A DNA stretch of 64,000 nucleotides from Arboricoccus pini (lineage in GTDB: Bacteria; Pseudomonadota; Alphaproteobacteria; Geminicoccales; Geminicoccaceae). Of this stretch, positions 43,614 to 53,395 are shown piece by piece (within the stretch, counting starts at the first letter, position 1; each line of letters opens with the position of its first letter). The notes beneath the pieces were generated by a model. That model was not told where the DNA came from and made no database searches. It saw only the letters and a program-made list of their open reading frames with translations. The stretch is taken from contig NZ_FYEH01000004.1 in NCBI RefSeq assembly GCF_900187945.1, positions 124,001 through 188,000 on the forward strand, written 5' to 3'. The position numbers were made by a program, and so were the translations under genes.

Positions 43614-43665
43614 CGGCCGTCTGGAAGATGCGTTGCCGCCCTGCGGGCGGCGCAGCTGGCAGCGT

Positions 43666-44733
<1,068 letters not shown>

Positions 44734-44943
44734 TTAAAGGTGATCGCCGCCTTTCTCAAGTCGCTGCCGAGTGAAGGCCCTGCCCAGTTTTGAACGGACA
44801 GGCCAGAGCGATAATCTTCCTGTCTCGGCGGCGGTTTGCCGAAACAGCTCTGCAGCGCGGGCCCATTGATGTCGCCAATTTTTGATACACCTCGGCAAAA
44901 TATCTCCTTATAGTTGAGTTACATTAACTTATTGGCGATAATC

Positions 44944-45753
44944 ATGCGTGCATTGCTGGCTGAGGATGACCCCGTATCGGCGCGCCTCATCAGAGCCTCG
45001 ATCGAGCCAAGCAATTTCCTGGTCGAGACCGCCACCTCCGCCGAGGATGCCTTGGACCTTGCCAAGGTCTACGATTTCGACATTGCCATCATCGATCTGA
45101 AGCTCCCCGATTCCGACGGCAATGAGCTTGTCCGCCGCATGCGCGCGGCGGGCATCACGGTGCCCGTCCTCATCTGCACGGCGCATGACGACAAGCAGGA
45201 AATGGTCCGGGCGCTCATCTGCGGGGCGGATGACTACATCACCAAGCCCTTCGACAAGAACGAGCTGACAGCCCGCCTGCAGGCAATCGTCCGCCGCTCC
45301 AAGGGCCACGCCGAATCGGTCATCCGCACCGGGCGCATGACGATCGATCTTTCGGCGCGCACCGTCCATATCGACGGCAAGCTCCTGCCCGTGAGCCCCA
45401 AGGAATACAGCATTCTGGAGCTCCTCTCGCTGCGCAAGGGCCGCACGCTGACCAAGGACATGTTCCTTGATCACCTCTATGGCGGCATGGACGAGCCGGA
45501 GCAGAAGATCGTCGACGTCTTCATCTGCAAGTTACGCAAAAAGATCATCAAGCTGACGGGCGACGAGAGCGGCATCCAAACCGTCTGGGGCCATGGCTAC
45601 ATGCTGAAGGATTCCGAGCACGGCCTCAACGAGGACGCGGCGGAGCCCTACTTCACGAGCCCCGAGGACGAGTTGGAAGCTGCCCGAACGCCTGAAATGG
45701 AACGGCACAATCTAAGCGAACTTGACGCCCTGCTCATCAAGCTCTTGGGCTGA
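44944..45753 (+). CDS. CtrA-family response regulator with a C-terminal extension
   Basis: A 269-residue two-component regulator. The receiver domain (residues ~1-118) begins MRALLAEDDP, has the phosphorylated aspartate in IIDLKLPD and the lysine in DDYITKPFDKNE. The DNA-binding winged helix is nearly that of CtrA: LLSLRKGRTLTKDMFLDHLYGGMDEPEQKIVDVFICKLRKKI is summarised by RKGRTLTK, HLYGGMDEPE and VDVFICKLRKK. IVRRSKGHAESVI links the domains, as in CtrA. Unlike the ~231-residue CtrA, it has about 40 extra acidic residues at the end (AEPYFTSPEDELEAA) and a receiver with many changed positions. It is either the CtrA of this lineage or a paralog. ATG 44944 is preferred to TTG 44914. Confidence 0.85.
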   Translation: MRALLAEDDPVSARLIRASIEPSNFLVETATSAEDALDLAKVYDFDIAIIDLKLPDSDGNELVRRMRAAGITVPVLICTAHDDKQEMVRALICGADDYITKPFDKNELTARLQAIVRRSKGHAESVIRTGRMTIDLSARTVHIDGKLLPVSPKEYSILELLSLRKGRTLTKDMFLDHLYGGMDEPEQKIVDVFICKLRKKIIKLTGDESGIQTVWGHGYMLKDSEHGLNEDAAEPYFTSPEDELEAARTPEMERHNLSELDALLIKLLG

Positions 45754-45789
45754 CGCCCCCAAGCACCGCCCGAGCGCGGCGGCCAGAAC

Positions 45790-46398
45790 TCAGGCGATGG
45801 TGCCGCCTGTGTCCCTGGACGGTGCTACGGCGGTGGCCGGCGGTACGTCATCCTGACCGATATATTCGGAGGTCAGGACCGCAAGGCCACGCGCCATCGC
45901 CACGACGCCGGCCCGGCTCACCTCGACCGGGCGGACGAGATCGATGAAGGCATCGACCTCATCCGAGGTGCCGGTCATCTCGAAGATGAACGAGCCCGGC
46001 TGGCTGTCGACGAGGCGCGCGCGCATGACATCGGCGATACGCGAGGCCTGGATGAGATGCTCGCGTTCCCCCGCCACCTTGACCAGCGCCAGCTCGCGCT
46101 CGACATGCGGTCCCTGGACGGTGAGATCCTGGACCTGATGCACGGGCACGAGCTTGTCGAGCAGCGCCTTGATCTGCTCGATCACCAGCTCCGTGCCGGT
46201 CGTGACGATGTTGATGCGCGAGAAACGGCGGCCGGCATCCACCTCCGCCACGGTGAGGCTATCGATATTGTAACCCCGGCCCGAGAACAGGCCGATGACC
46301 CGCGCCAGGACTCCGGGTTCATTGTCGACCAATGCGGCGATGGTATGCCGACGGCTGGGCTCGTCGCCGGGCCCGTTACTGAAGAGCGCATTGCCCAT
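45790..46398 (-). CDS. ilvN: Acetolactate synthase small (regulatory) subunit
   Basis: A 202-residue regulatory subunit that gives valine feedback control to IlvB. The ACT domain opens with RHTIAALVDNEPGVLARVIGLFSGRGYNIDSL in pieces (VDNEPGVLARVIGLF, RGYNIDSLTV), followed by FSRINIVTTG and the conserved VKVAG. A second ACT-like half ends with ELYV-like ERELALVKVAG and GIVAMARG-like AGVVAMARGLAVL. I start at ATG 46398, which lacks a ribosome binding site; a TTG at 46431 is possible. It follows ilvB by 125 bases on the same strand and converges on the CtrA-like gene. Confidence 0.94.
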   Translation of the reverse strand: MGNALFSNGPGDEPSRRHTIAALVDNEPGVLARVIGLFSGRGYNIDSLTVAEVDAGRRFSRINIVTTGTELVIEQIKALLDKLVPVHQVQDLTVQGPHVERELALVKVAGEREHLIQASRIADVMRARLVDSQPGSFIFEMTGTSDEVDAFIDLVRPVEVSRAGVVAMARGLAVLTSEYIGQDDVPPATAVAPSRDTGGTIA

Positions 46399-46523
46399 GG
46401 AGAGAACTCGCAGATTTAAGGATGGAGACAAGGACGCACCTAGGCAGCCTTGAGACCGTCAGCTCTAGCTGCCGGTCTTCGCAGCGTCCGATGGAGACCG
46501 CCTGTAGGGCGGCCCCTCCTATG

Positions 46524-48320
46524 TCATACGAGCGCCATGCCGGCTTCCGAGATCGCCTCGTGATCCTGGCCCTCGTCGGGTGCCAACCGGATCTCGTTAT
46601 GCGCGGCCCCGCCCGGGATCATCGGGTAGACGTTCTCCGTCCTGTCGACGACGACATCGCAGATGACCGGCTTCTTGATCCGAATCATCTCCTCGATCAG
46701 CCCGTCAACTTCATCCGCCTTTTCTGCCCGGAGCCCGACGGCGCCGAACGCCTCGGCCAGCTTCACGAAATCCGGCAGGCTCTCATGGTAGCTCTGCGAA
46801 TGGCGCTGCCCATGGAAGAAATCCTGCCACTGGCGGACCATGCCCATGTAACTATTGTTCAAGATGAACGACTTCACCGGCAGCCCGAACTGCATGCAGG
46901 TCGACATTTCCTGCATGTTCATGACCCAAGACGCATCGCCCGCGATATCGACGACCAGCGCGTCCGGATGGGCCACCTGCACGCCCATGGCGGAAGGAAA
47001 GCCGTAGCCCATCGTGCCGAGGCCACCCGAGGTCATCCAGTGATACGGCTCGTCGAAGCCGAAATGCTGCGCAGCCCACATCTGATGCTGGCCGACCTCG
47101 GTCGTGATGAACACCTCACGATCGCGCGTCAGTTCAAAAAGGCGACGAATGGCATATTGCGGCTTGATCACCTGGCCGCGCTGGAAGAAGCGCAAGGACT
47201 GCTTCTGGCGCCACGCATCGATCTGCTGCCACCAGCTTTCCACCGGCCGCTCGACCGGCTTCTTGGCCGGCGCCCTACGGCGCCATGCGGCAAGCAAGGC
47301 CTCCAGGGCCGGCTCCGCGTCCGCCACGATCGGCAGATCGACGGCGATATTCTTGTTGATCGACGATGGATCGACGTCGATGTGGACCTTGCGCGAATTG
47401 GGCGAGAACGCGTCCGTGCGGCCGGTCACGCGATCATCAAAGCGCGCGCCGATGGCCACCATGACGTCGGCGCCGTGCATGGCCATGTTGGCCTCGTAGG
47501 TCCCGTGCATGCCGAGCATGCCCAGGAACTGCGGGTCGGACGAGGGATAAGCACCCAGCCCCATCAGTGTCAGCGTGATCGGGAAACCCGTCTCGTGCAC
47601 CAACTCCTTCAGGAGCGCGCAGGCACGGGGACCGGCATTGATGACGCCGCCGCCCACATAGAAGATGGGCCGCCGGGCCTGGGCCAGAAGCTCGGCTGCA
47701 TGCTCGATGCGCGCCAAGTCGGGTTCGCGCCTCGGGTTGTAGCTGCGGTGCTTGACCTGGTCGCGCGCCGTATAGGGCGCCGGGCGCATCTGAATGTCCT
47801 TGGGCAAGTCGATCACGACCGGTCCCGGCCGCCCCGAGCGGGCGACGTGGAACGCCTCGTGCATGACCCGCGCCAGGTCGTTTGGGTCCTTGACCAGGTA
47901 GTTGTGCTTCGTGCACGGCCGGGTGATGCCAACCGTATCGGCTTCCTGGAAGGCGTCATTGCCGATCATGTGCGTCACGACCTGGCCGGTCAGGACGACC
48001 AGGGGCACGCTGTCCATGAGCGCGTCGGTCAGGCCGGTCACCGTGTTGGTGGCACCGGGGCCCGAAGTGACGAGCACGCACCCGACCTTGCCGGTCGAAC
48101 GCGCATAGCCCTCGGCCGCGTGGACGGCCGCCTGTTCGTGACGGACGAGGATGTGCTTAATTCGCGGCTCGCGATAAAGCGCATCGTAAATCGGTAGTAC
48201 CGCCCCCCCCGGGTAGCCGAAAATTACCTCCACACCCTGCTCCACCAGCGCCTTCAGTACGACCTGCGAACCGGTCATCGGCTCGGGGTCATGCGCGTGG
48301 GAGACGGACGGGGCGGTCAT
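46524..48320 (-). CDS. ilvB: Acetolactate synthase large (catalytic) subunit
   Basis: A 598-residue thiamine diphosphate enzyme that condenses pyruvate with pyruvate or 2-ketobutyrate. The N-terminal domain has VIFGYPGGAVLPIYDAL and the activating glutamate in ILVRHEQAAVHAAEGYAR. The FAD-binding middle domain follows, and the thiamine/magnesium motif is IAGDASWVMNMQEMSTC through FILNNSYMG. Length is usual. The start ATG has GAGC upstream. A terminator-like hairpin lies 46 bases before the gene and could end the upstream DUF4112 transcript or act as an attenuator. Confidence 0.97.
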   Translation of the reverse strand: MTAPSVSHAHDPEPMTGSQVVLKALVEQGVEVIFGYPGGAVLPIYDALYREPRIKHILVRHEQAAVHAAEGYARSTGKVGCVLVTSGPGATNTVTGLTDALMDSVPLVVLTGQVVTHMIGNDAFQEADTVGITRPCTKHNYLVKDPNDLARVMHEAFHVARSGRPGPVVIDLPKDIQMRPAPYTARDQVKHRSYNPRREPDLARIEHAAELLAQARRPIFYVGGGVINAGPRACALLKELVHETGFPITLTLMGLGAYPSSDPQFLGMLGMHGTYEANMAMHGADVMVAIGARFDDRVTGRTDAFSPNSRKVHIDVDPSSINKNIAVDLPIVADAEPALEALLAAWRRRAPAKKPVERPVESWWQQIDAWRQKQSLRFFQRGQVIKPQYAIRRLFELTRDREVFITTEVGQHQMWAAQHFGFDEPYHWMTSGGLGTMGYGFPSAMGVQVAHPDALVVDIAGDASWVMNMQEMSTCMQFGLPVKSFILNNSYMGMVRQWQDFFHGQRHSQSYHESLPDFVKLAEAFGAVGLRAEKADEVDGLIEEMIRIKKPVICDVVVDRTENVYPMIPGGAAHNEIRLAPDEGQDHEAISEAGMALV

Positions 48321-48365
48321 GATAAGCTCCGATCAGATCGAGCCCTATGGCTCATTAAGGGGCAC

Positions 48366-48406
48366 AAAAACCCCATGCCTGCCTGCAAAACCGGCATGCA
48401 TGGGGT
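48366..48406 (-). terminator. Intrinsic terminator between DUF4112 and ilvB (minus strand)
   Basis: ACCCCATGC pairs with GCATGGGGT in a 9-bp stem with an inner GCC/GGC pairing, and five or more T residues follow on the minus strand (AAAAA at 48366-48370 on the plus strand). It lies 72 bases after the DUF4112 stop and 46 bases before the ilvB start. No leader peptide rich in Ile, Val or Leu is seen before it, so simple termination is the first reading. Confidence 0.75.
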
Positions 48407-48477
48407 CGCGCAAGGTAGTTCCAGCGCTGCTTAGGGTCAATCAAACAATAATACAGAGTGGCGGACCCCAAACTGTG

Positions 48478-48945
48478 TCAGTCAACGGGTCGATAATCAC
48501 CCTCGATGATGGGTCCATCCATAGCCTCCATGTAGCGGCGCACGATCCGCATGTTGCGTGTCGAGGCCTTGAAGGCGAAATCGAAGAGATCGCCCACTAC
48601 AGGTACCGCGCCTACCGCAAAATCGAGCCCGACATTGCCCAACATGCGGGCGAGCGCCGTCTTGGGCATGCCGAGATTGTGCGCCTCGACGATGATCCAA
48701 AGGGAGAGGATCGAGCCCAGCGCGTCGCCGATGCCGGGCACCAAGCCCAACATACCATCGAGCCCGATCCGAAAGGAGGTGCCCGGTACGCGCACGGCGT
48801 TATCCAAGAGGTAGGCGAGCTTCTCCATCCGCCGCCTTGCGGCCTCGCGTCCGGCTGCCCCGCGCTCCCGGCGCCGGCCGGCGCCGGCAAAGCTGGCATT
48901 GAAGGAACCACCAAAATCCTGTGCGACCATGTCAGATACATCCAC
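48478..48945 (-). CDS. DUF4112 domain membrane protein
   Basis: A 155-residue protein of the DUF4112 family. The conserved core runs MEKLAYLLDNAVRVPGTSFRIGLDGMLGLVPGIGD, in pieces LLDNAVRVPGT, GLDGMLGLVPGIGDALGS and the second hydrophobic turn VGAVPVVGDLFDFAFKA. Two hydrophobic segments near residues 62-85 and 108-125 suggest membrane association. The N-terminal 35 residues are basic and glycine-rich. The function is unknown in all members. It lies between ilvB and TerC, both on the same strand, and has its own terminator. Confidence 0.87.
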   Translation of the reverse strand: MDVSDMVAQDFGGSFNASFAGAGRRRERGAAGREAARRRMEKLAYLLDNAVRVPGTSFRIGLDGMLGLVPGIGDALGSILSLWIIVEAHNLGMPKTALARMLGNVGLDFAVGAVPVVGDLFDFAFKASTRNMRIVRRYMEAMDGPIIEGDYRPVD

Positions 48946-48982
48946 GCTTCGTTGTTGGAATGAAGGGCCTTTAGGGTTCGGT

Positions 48983-49996
48983 TCAGTGCGAAGCCGTCAC
49001 GGCTGGCTCGTCCCTGGTCTTGACAAGACTCCAGACGATACCGCCCGCCAGGATCGCCAAGGTGACCGCGAGCGAAATCAAGGGCGGCACATGGCCGACG
49101 AAGCCCGTCGCGATGATCTTGCCGCCGATAAAGAGCAGCACCAGCGCCAGGGCCGGCTTCAGGTAGCGGAAACGGTGGATCGCCGCCGCCAGCGCGAAAT
49201 AGAGCGCGCGCAGGCCCAAGATCGCGAAGATGTTGCTCGTGAAGACGACGAACGGATCCTGTGTGATGGCGAAGATCGCCGGCACCGAATCGACCGCGAA
49301 GACAACGTCCGCCAACTCGACCAGCACCAGCGCCACCAAAAGCGGCGTCATGTGCGTGACCATCTTGCCCCGGCGCGGCAGGCGGGTGAGGAAGTGATGC
49401 CCGTCCACCTTGTCCGTCACCGGAAAACGCCGCCTGAGGAACTTCAAGATGGGGTTGTTCTCGATGGCGGGCTCGCTGTCCTTCGTTAGCAGCATCTTGC
49501 CGCCGGTGAAGATCAAGAAGGCCGCGAACACGTAGAGGATCCAGGCGAAATTCGCGACCAGCGCCGCGCCGGCGAAGATCATGATGCCGCGCATGACGAT
49601 GGCCCCCAGGATACCCCAGAAGAGCACGCGGTGCTGGTATTCGCGCGGCACCCCGAGATGCGAGAAGATGAGGGCGATCACGAAGACATTATCGAGCGAG
49701 AGCGACTTCTCGATGAAATAGCCCGTGAAATAGGCGACCCCCGTCTCACTGCCCAGGCTCCAGAGCACCCAACTGCCATAGAGAAGTGCGATAGCGATGT
49801 AGAAGCCGCTCATGATCACGCTCTCGCGGATCTCGATCGGCCGATCCTTGCGGTGGAGGACGCCCAGATCGAGAGCCAGCAAGGCAGCGACGACACCCAT
49901 GAAGGCAACCCACATCCAAAGCGGCTTGCCCATGGCGTCGAAAAACAGAAACTCAGGTAAATTGATGACGGCAATCGCGTCCACCGGCCCCTCCAT
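48983..49996 (-). CDS. TerC family integral membrane protein (Alx-like)
   Basis: A 337-residue membrane protein with about nine hydrophobic segments. TerC marks are ALDLGVLHRKDR, the acidic-aromatic GYFIEKSLSLDNVFVIALIF near residue 92, GAIVMRGIMIFAGAALV and VELADVVFAVDSVPAIFAIT with its paired aspartates near residue 230. Family members such as Alx export manganese or support metal loading and tellurite resistance. I looked for a yybP-ykoY type manganese riboswitch in the 105 bases upstream and see none. It is an accessory gene within the miaA-ilvB neighbourhood. Confidence 0.92.
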   Translation of the reverse strand: MEGPVDAIAVINLPEFLFFDAMGKPLWMWVAFMGVVAALLALDLGVLHRKDRPIEIRESVIMSGFYIAIALLYGSWVLWSLGSETGVAYFTGYFIEKSLSLDNVFVIALIFSHLGVPREYQHRVLFWGILGAIVMRGIMIFAGAALVANFAWILYVFAAFLIFTGGKMLLTKDSEPAIENNPILKFLRRRFPVTDKVDGHHFLTRLPRRGKMVTHMTPLLVALVLVELADVVFAVDSVPAIFAITQDPFVVFTSNIFAILGLRALYFALAAAIHRFRYLKPALALVLLFIGGKIIATGFVGHVPPLISLAVTLAILAGGIVWSLVKTRDEPAVTASH

Positions 49997-50101
49997 GCGG
50001 TTATCGGACGTTCATCCAGATGCCGACATCACAAGCAGTTCTGCTTGCCAGAGGGGCCCGGTCACCGGATTGCCTCAGAGATAGGTATCAAGGCAGGGTG
50101 T

Positions 50102-51058
50102 TCAAGGGCGGCTTGCCAGCACCTCTCGGATCATGGCCTCGATGACGGTCCCGACCGATGGATCATCGGCGATGGCTGCCAGCGGCTGGATCCCGGTCAG
50201 TTGATGACGCAGGAAGGTCCGCTGGCGCTTGGCATATTGGCGGATCTGCGCCGCGATCGGCTCCAGCACGGAAGGGAGCCTTGCCTGGCCGCGCACCACT
50301 GCCAGAAGTTCGCGCGCCCCATGGACCTTGGCGATCGGCAGCCGATCGAAATCGCCAAGGCGCGCTTGGAGCCGGCTGACTTCATCGAGCGCACCGGCCT
50401 CGATCATCGCCTCGAGCCTGGTCATGATCCGCTGCGCCAACCGCTCGCCCGGCGGCACAAGGGCCAGACCGACGATGCAGGAGGGCAGCGGCTGACGCGC
50501 AATCGGACCTGCCTGCCATTCGGCCAGCGAACGGCCGGTTTCCAGCACGACCTCGAGTGCCCGTAGGATGCGCTGCCGATCGCTTTGCCGCAGCCGTGCC
50601 GCCATCACCGGATCGATCGCCGCCAACCGCGCATGCAGCTCCAAGGTAGTAGCGGCAGCCGTCTCCCTCGCCAGCTCCGCGCGTCGCGCCGCGGGTATCG
50701 CCGGCATCGCGACGATACCCTCAAAGAGCGCTTTGAGGTAAAGGCCCGTGCCGCCGCAAAGGACGAGCGGACGCTCATCCCTTGCTGCGAGGAACGGAGC
50801 CACAAGGTCGAGCCATCGGCCGGCCGAAGGCTGCGATGTCGCCTCGAGCACGCCATAGAGCCGGTGCGGAACCATCGCCTCGTCCGCCGCTGTGGGCCGT
50901 GCCGTCAAAATGGGCAGGTCGGCAAAAAGCTGCTGGCTGTCGACATTGACGATGATCCCGTCGATCGCCCTCGCCACCTCCATGGCCAAAGCCGACTTGC
51001 CGCTGGCGGTCGTGCCCCCTATCACGACCAGCGCGCGTGGCGCCATGATCCTTCCCAT
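50102..51058 (-). CDS. miaA: tRNA dimethylallyltransferase
   Basis: A 318-residue enzyme that puts a dimethylallyl group on A37 of tRNAs that read UNN codons. The P-loop is GGTTASGKSALAME near residue 13. The substrate loop reads NVDSQQLFADLPILTARP, in which the usual DSMQVY is changed to DSQQLF. VPHRLYG and LCGGTGLYLKALFEG are typical, as is the C-terminal QYAKRQRTFLRHQ. ATG 51046, with AAGG just ahead, is an alternative start. It is divergent from serB across 14 bases. Confidence 0.94.
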   Translation of the reverse strand: MGRIMAPRALVVIGGTTASGKSALAMEVARAIDGIIVNVDSQQLFADLPILTARPTAADEAMVPHRLYGVLEATSQPSAGRWLDLVAPFLAARDERPLVLCGGTGLYLKALFEGIVAMPAIPAARRAELARETAAATTLELHARLAAIDPVMAARLRQSDRQRILRALEVVLETGRSLAEWQAGPIARQPLPSCIVGLALVPPGERLAQRIMTRLEAMIEAGALDEVSRLQARLGDFDRLPIAKVHGARELLAVVRGQARLPSVLEPIAAQIRQYAKRQRTFLRHQLTGIQPLAAIADDPSVGTVIEAMIREVLASRP

Positions 51059-51072
51059 CGCTGAGTTGCCCG

Positions 51073-51981
51073 ATGTCTCATATCCTCTGCCTCATCCAGG
51101 CCCGGCCGCAAGGGGCGGTCGCGAATGCCCTCTCCCTTGAACGCATCGCAGCGCTGGAATCGCTTACGGGCAGCCACCCGCGCTGGCTGTCGCCCGGTGA
51201 AGCCGTCGAGTTCGCCACGACCCGGGCACCCCAACATGTCTTGGCGGGTGCGCGAGAGCTGTTCACAGGAGCGCCCGTCGACATCGCCATCGTGCCCGCA
51301 GCCGAACGCCGCAAACGCCTTTTCCTGTCCGACATGGACAGCACCATGATCACCGTTGAATGCATCGACGAATTGGCCGATCGGCTGAAGATCAAGGGCG
51401 AGGTCGCCGCCATAACGCGACGCGCCATGAATGGCGAAATCGAGTTTAGGCGTGCGCTCGAGGAGCGCGTGGCCCTGCTCTCGGGGCTCGCCGAGGCCGT
51501 GATCGACGAGGTCTGCCTCAACCGCGTCAGGCCCATGGCCGGTGCTGCGGACTTGCTGGCAACGCTGCGCCGGGACGGTGTACGCACTGTCCTGGTCTCG
51601 GGCGGGTTCAAGCCCTTCACCCGCTATGTGGCAGAACTTCTGGGTTTCGACGATGACGACGCCAACGAACTCGAGATCGTCGATGGCCGTTTGACGGGAC
51701 GGCTGGTGCCACCCATCCGCGATGCCGCGTCCAAGCTGGCGCGGCTGAAAGCAGAGTCGAAGGCGGCGGGTCTGCAGCCCCTGCAAACGATGGCTGTCGG
51801 CGATGGCGCCAACGATCTACCCATGGTCGAGGCTGCGGGTCTGGGCGTCATTTTCATGGGCCACTCCCGAGTCCGCGAGGCGGCCCTTGCGGCCGGTCGC
51901 GTCGTCATCGATCATGGCGATCTGACGGCCCTTTTGTTCCTCCAGGGCTATTGCCGCGAGGCGTTCGCTTCGCCCGCCTGA
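51073..51981 (+). CDS. serB: Phosphoserine phosphatase
   Basis: A 302-residue HAD-family phosphatase for the last step of serine synthesis. An N-terminal regulatory region (~80 residues) precedes the catalytic domain. Motif I is LSDMDSTMITVE with two aspartates near residue 92, motif II is VLVSGGFKPF, and motif III-IV is AVGDGANDLPMVEAAGLG. NGEIEFRRALEERVALLSG is the substrate cap of SerB. It starts 14 bases from the divergent miaA gene, as in many alphaproteobacteria, and its partner serC is at 22 kb. Confidence 0.95.
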   Translation: MSHILCLIQARPQGAVANALSLERIAALESLTGSHPRWLSPGEAVEFATTRAPQHVLAGARELFTGAPVDIAIVPAAERRKRLFLSDMDSTMITVECIDELADRLKIKGEVAAITRRAMNGEIEFRRALEERVALLSGLAEAVIDEVCLNRVRPMAGAADLLATLRRDGVRTVLVSGGFKPFTRYVAELLGFDDDDANELEIVDGRLTGRLVPPIRDAASKLARLKAESKAAGLQPLQTMAVGDGANDLPMVEAAGLGVIFMGHSRVREAALAAGRVVIDHGDLTALLFLQGYCREAFASPA

Positions 51982-52070
51982 GAGAGCCTTCTCCCTGCTT
52001 GCGGCGGGCGCACCGCACGTCCAATCTCGACGTGCAACCGGCACCTAAGCTGGACAACAGGGACAGGCAG

Positions 52071-53333
52071 ATGAAAAGAACGTTATTGCTGGCGCTCGCC
52101 GCGACGAGTGCCCTGGCCGTGGCGGCGTCCGCGCAGGAATCCACGAGCAGCCGGACCCTCGAGAAACTCGAAGGTTTCAAGTCCGCCGGCACCGCAGAGC
52201 CGCCTCCGGTGGCTCAGACAGGCCGGAGAGCCGACGCGATCGCCCGCAATCTGACAAAGATCAAACTGCCCGCAGGCTTCAAGATCTCCCTTTTTGCTAT
52301 CGTCCCCGACGCCCGGCAGATGGCGATCGGCCCGAGTGCCGGGGTCATCTTCGTCGGCACCCGCAAGACCAAGGTCTATGTCGTCACCGACCGCGACAAG
52401 GATCGCGTGGCCGACGAGGTAAAGGAATTCGTACCGGGCATCGCCTTCAAGGTACCAAACGGCGTCTGCTTCTCGAAGGACGGCATTCTTTACATCGCCG
52501 AGCAAAACCGCATCTTGGGCTTCCCGGCCGCCGAATTCTTTTACGAGAATCCCGATGTCGCAGCGGCCGTGGTCGTCAAGCAGGGCGACCTGATCCCCGT
52601 CGATGAGGAGAGCTTCAACCACACGGCCCGCTATTGTCGGATCGGCCCCGACAACAAGCTCTATGTGACGCTGGGCGAGCCCTTCAACGTGCCAACCAAG
52701 GACAAGATCGACCTTTACAACAAAGTTGGCATGGCCGGGATCGTGCGGATGGACCAGACCGGCGCCAATCGCGAGATCTTTGCCAGCGGCGTGCGCAATT
52801 CAGTCGGCCTGGACTTCAGCCCTGTCGACCGGACCCTCTGGTTCACCGACAATCAGGTGGACGGCATGGGCGACGACCAACCTCCCGGCGAACTCAATCA
52901 CGCGATCAGTCCCGGCCAGAATTTCGGCTTCCCCTGGTTCGGCGGCGGCACGGTGCGCACGGTGGAATACAAGGACGAGACGCCGCCGCGAGGCGTGGTC
53001 CCGCCCGTTGTCGAACTGCCGCCCCATGCAGCCGACCTCGGCATGACCTTTTATACCGCCCGGATGTTCCCGGCCAAATATCGAGGCGGCATCTTCACAG
53101 CCGAGCATGGCTCCTGGAACCGCTCGAGGCCCGTCGGTGCGCGAATCATGTTCATCCCGGTCAGGGCGGACGGCACTGCCGGCCCGGCCGAGCCCTTCGC
53201 CGAGGGCTGGCTCAGCCCCGATAATGAATATTTCGGTCGACCTGTCGACGTGGCCGTCATGCAGGATGGCTCGATGCTGGTCTCCGACGATTCGGTCGGG
53301 GCCATCTACCGGATCGACTACAGCGACGAGTAA
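52071..53333 (+). CDS. Sorbosone/aldose dehydrogenase family protein (PQQ-type beta propeller)
   Basis: A 420-residue exported protein: signal peptide LLLALAATSALAVAASAQ, then a six-bladed beta propeller. Marks of the L-sorbosone dehydrogenase group are LPAGFKISLFAIVPDARQMAIGPSAG in pieces (FKISLFAIVPDAR, QMAIGPS), IFVGTRKTKVYVVTDRD, GIAFKVPNGVCFSKDGILYIAEQNRI, FNHTARYCRIGPDNKLYVTLG, GVRNSVGLDF and FTAEHGSWNR. It oxidises a sugar aldehyde in the periplasm, probably with PQQ. A small cytochrome c gene follows by 62 bases and is the likely electron acceptor. These two genes are set into the conserved serB-degP neighbourhood. Confidence 0.9.
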   Translation: MKRTLLLALAATSALAVAASAQESTSSRTLEKLEGFKSAGTAEPPPVAQTGRRADAIARNLTKIKLPAGFKISLFAIVPDARQMAIGPSAGVIFVGTRKTKVYVVTDRDKDRVADEVKEFVPGIAFKVPNGVCFSKDGILYIAEQNRILGFPAAEFFYENPDVAAAVVVKQGDLIPVDEESFNHTARYCRIGPDNKLYVTLGEPFNVPTKDKIDLYNKVGMAGIVRMDQTGANREIFASGVRNSVGLDFSPVDRTLWFTDNQVDGMGDDQPPGELNHAISPGQNFGFPWFGGGTVRTVEYKDETPPRGVVPPVVELPPHAADLGMTFYTARMFPAKYRGGIFTAEHGSWNRSRPVGARIMFIPVRADGTAGPAEPFAEGWLSPDNEYFGRPVDVAVMQDGSMLVSDDSVGAIYRIDYSDE

Positions 53334-53395
53334 ACGCAATCATCTGGCCGTGCCCCCGGGCACGGTCGTGACCTGCCCGCAAGGAGGCAATCGCC

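Noticed and set aside
44911-44943. CtrA box in front of the CtrA-like gene (autoregulation)
   Set aside because: Only a single TTAA half site is present at the correct spacing; the second half is missing.
46422-48197. Forward frame of 591 codons opposite ilvB
   Set aside because: Antisense to acetolactate synthase, with shadow-like composition.
49997-50101. Manganese (yybP-ykoY) riboswitch ahead of TerC
   Set aside because: I looked for the conserved paired loops and did not find them in the short leader.
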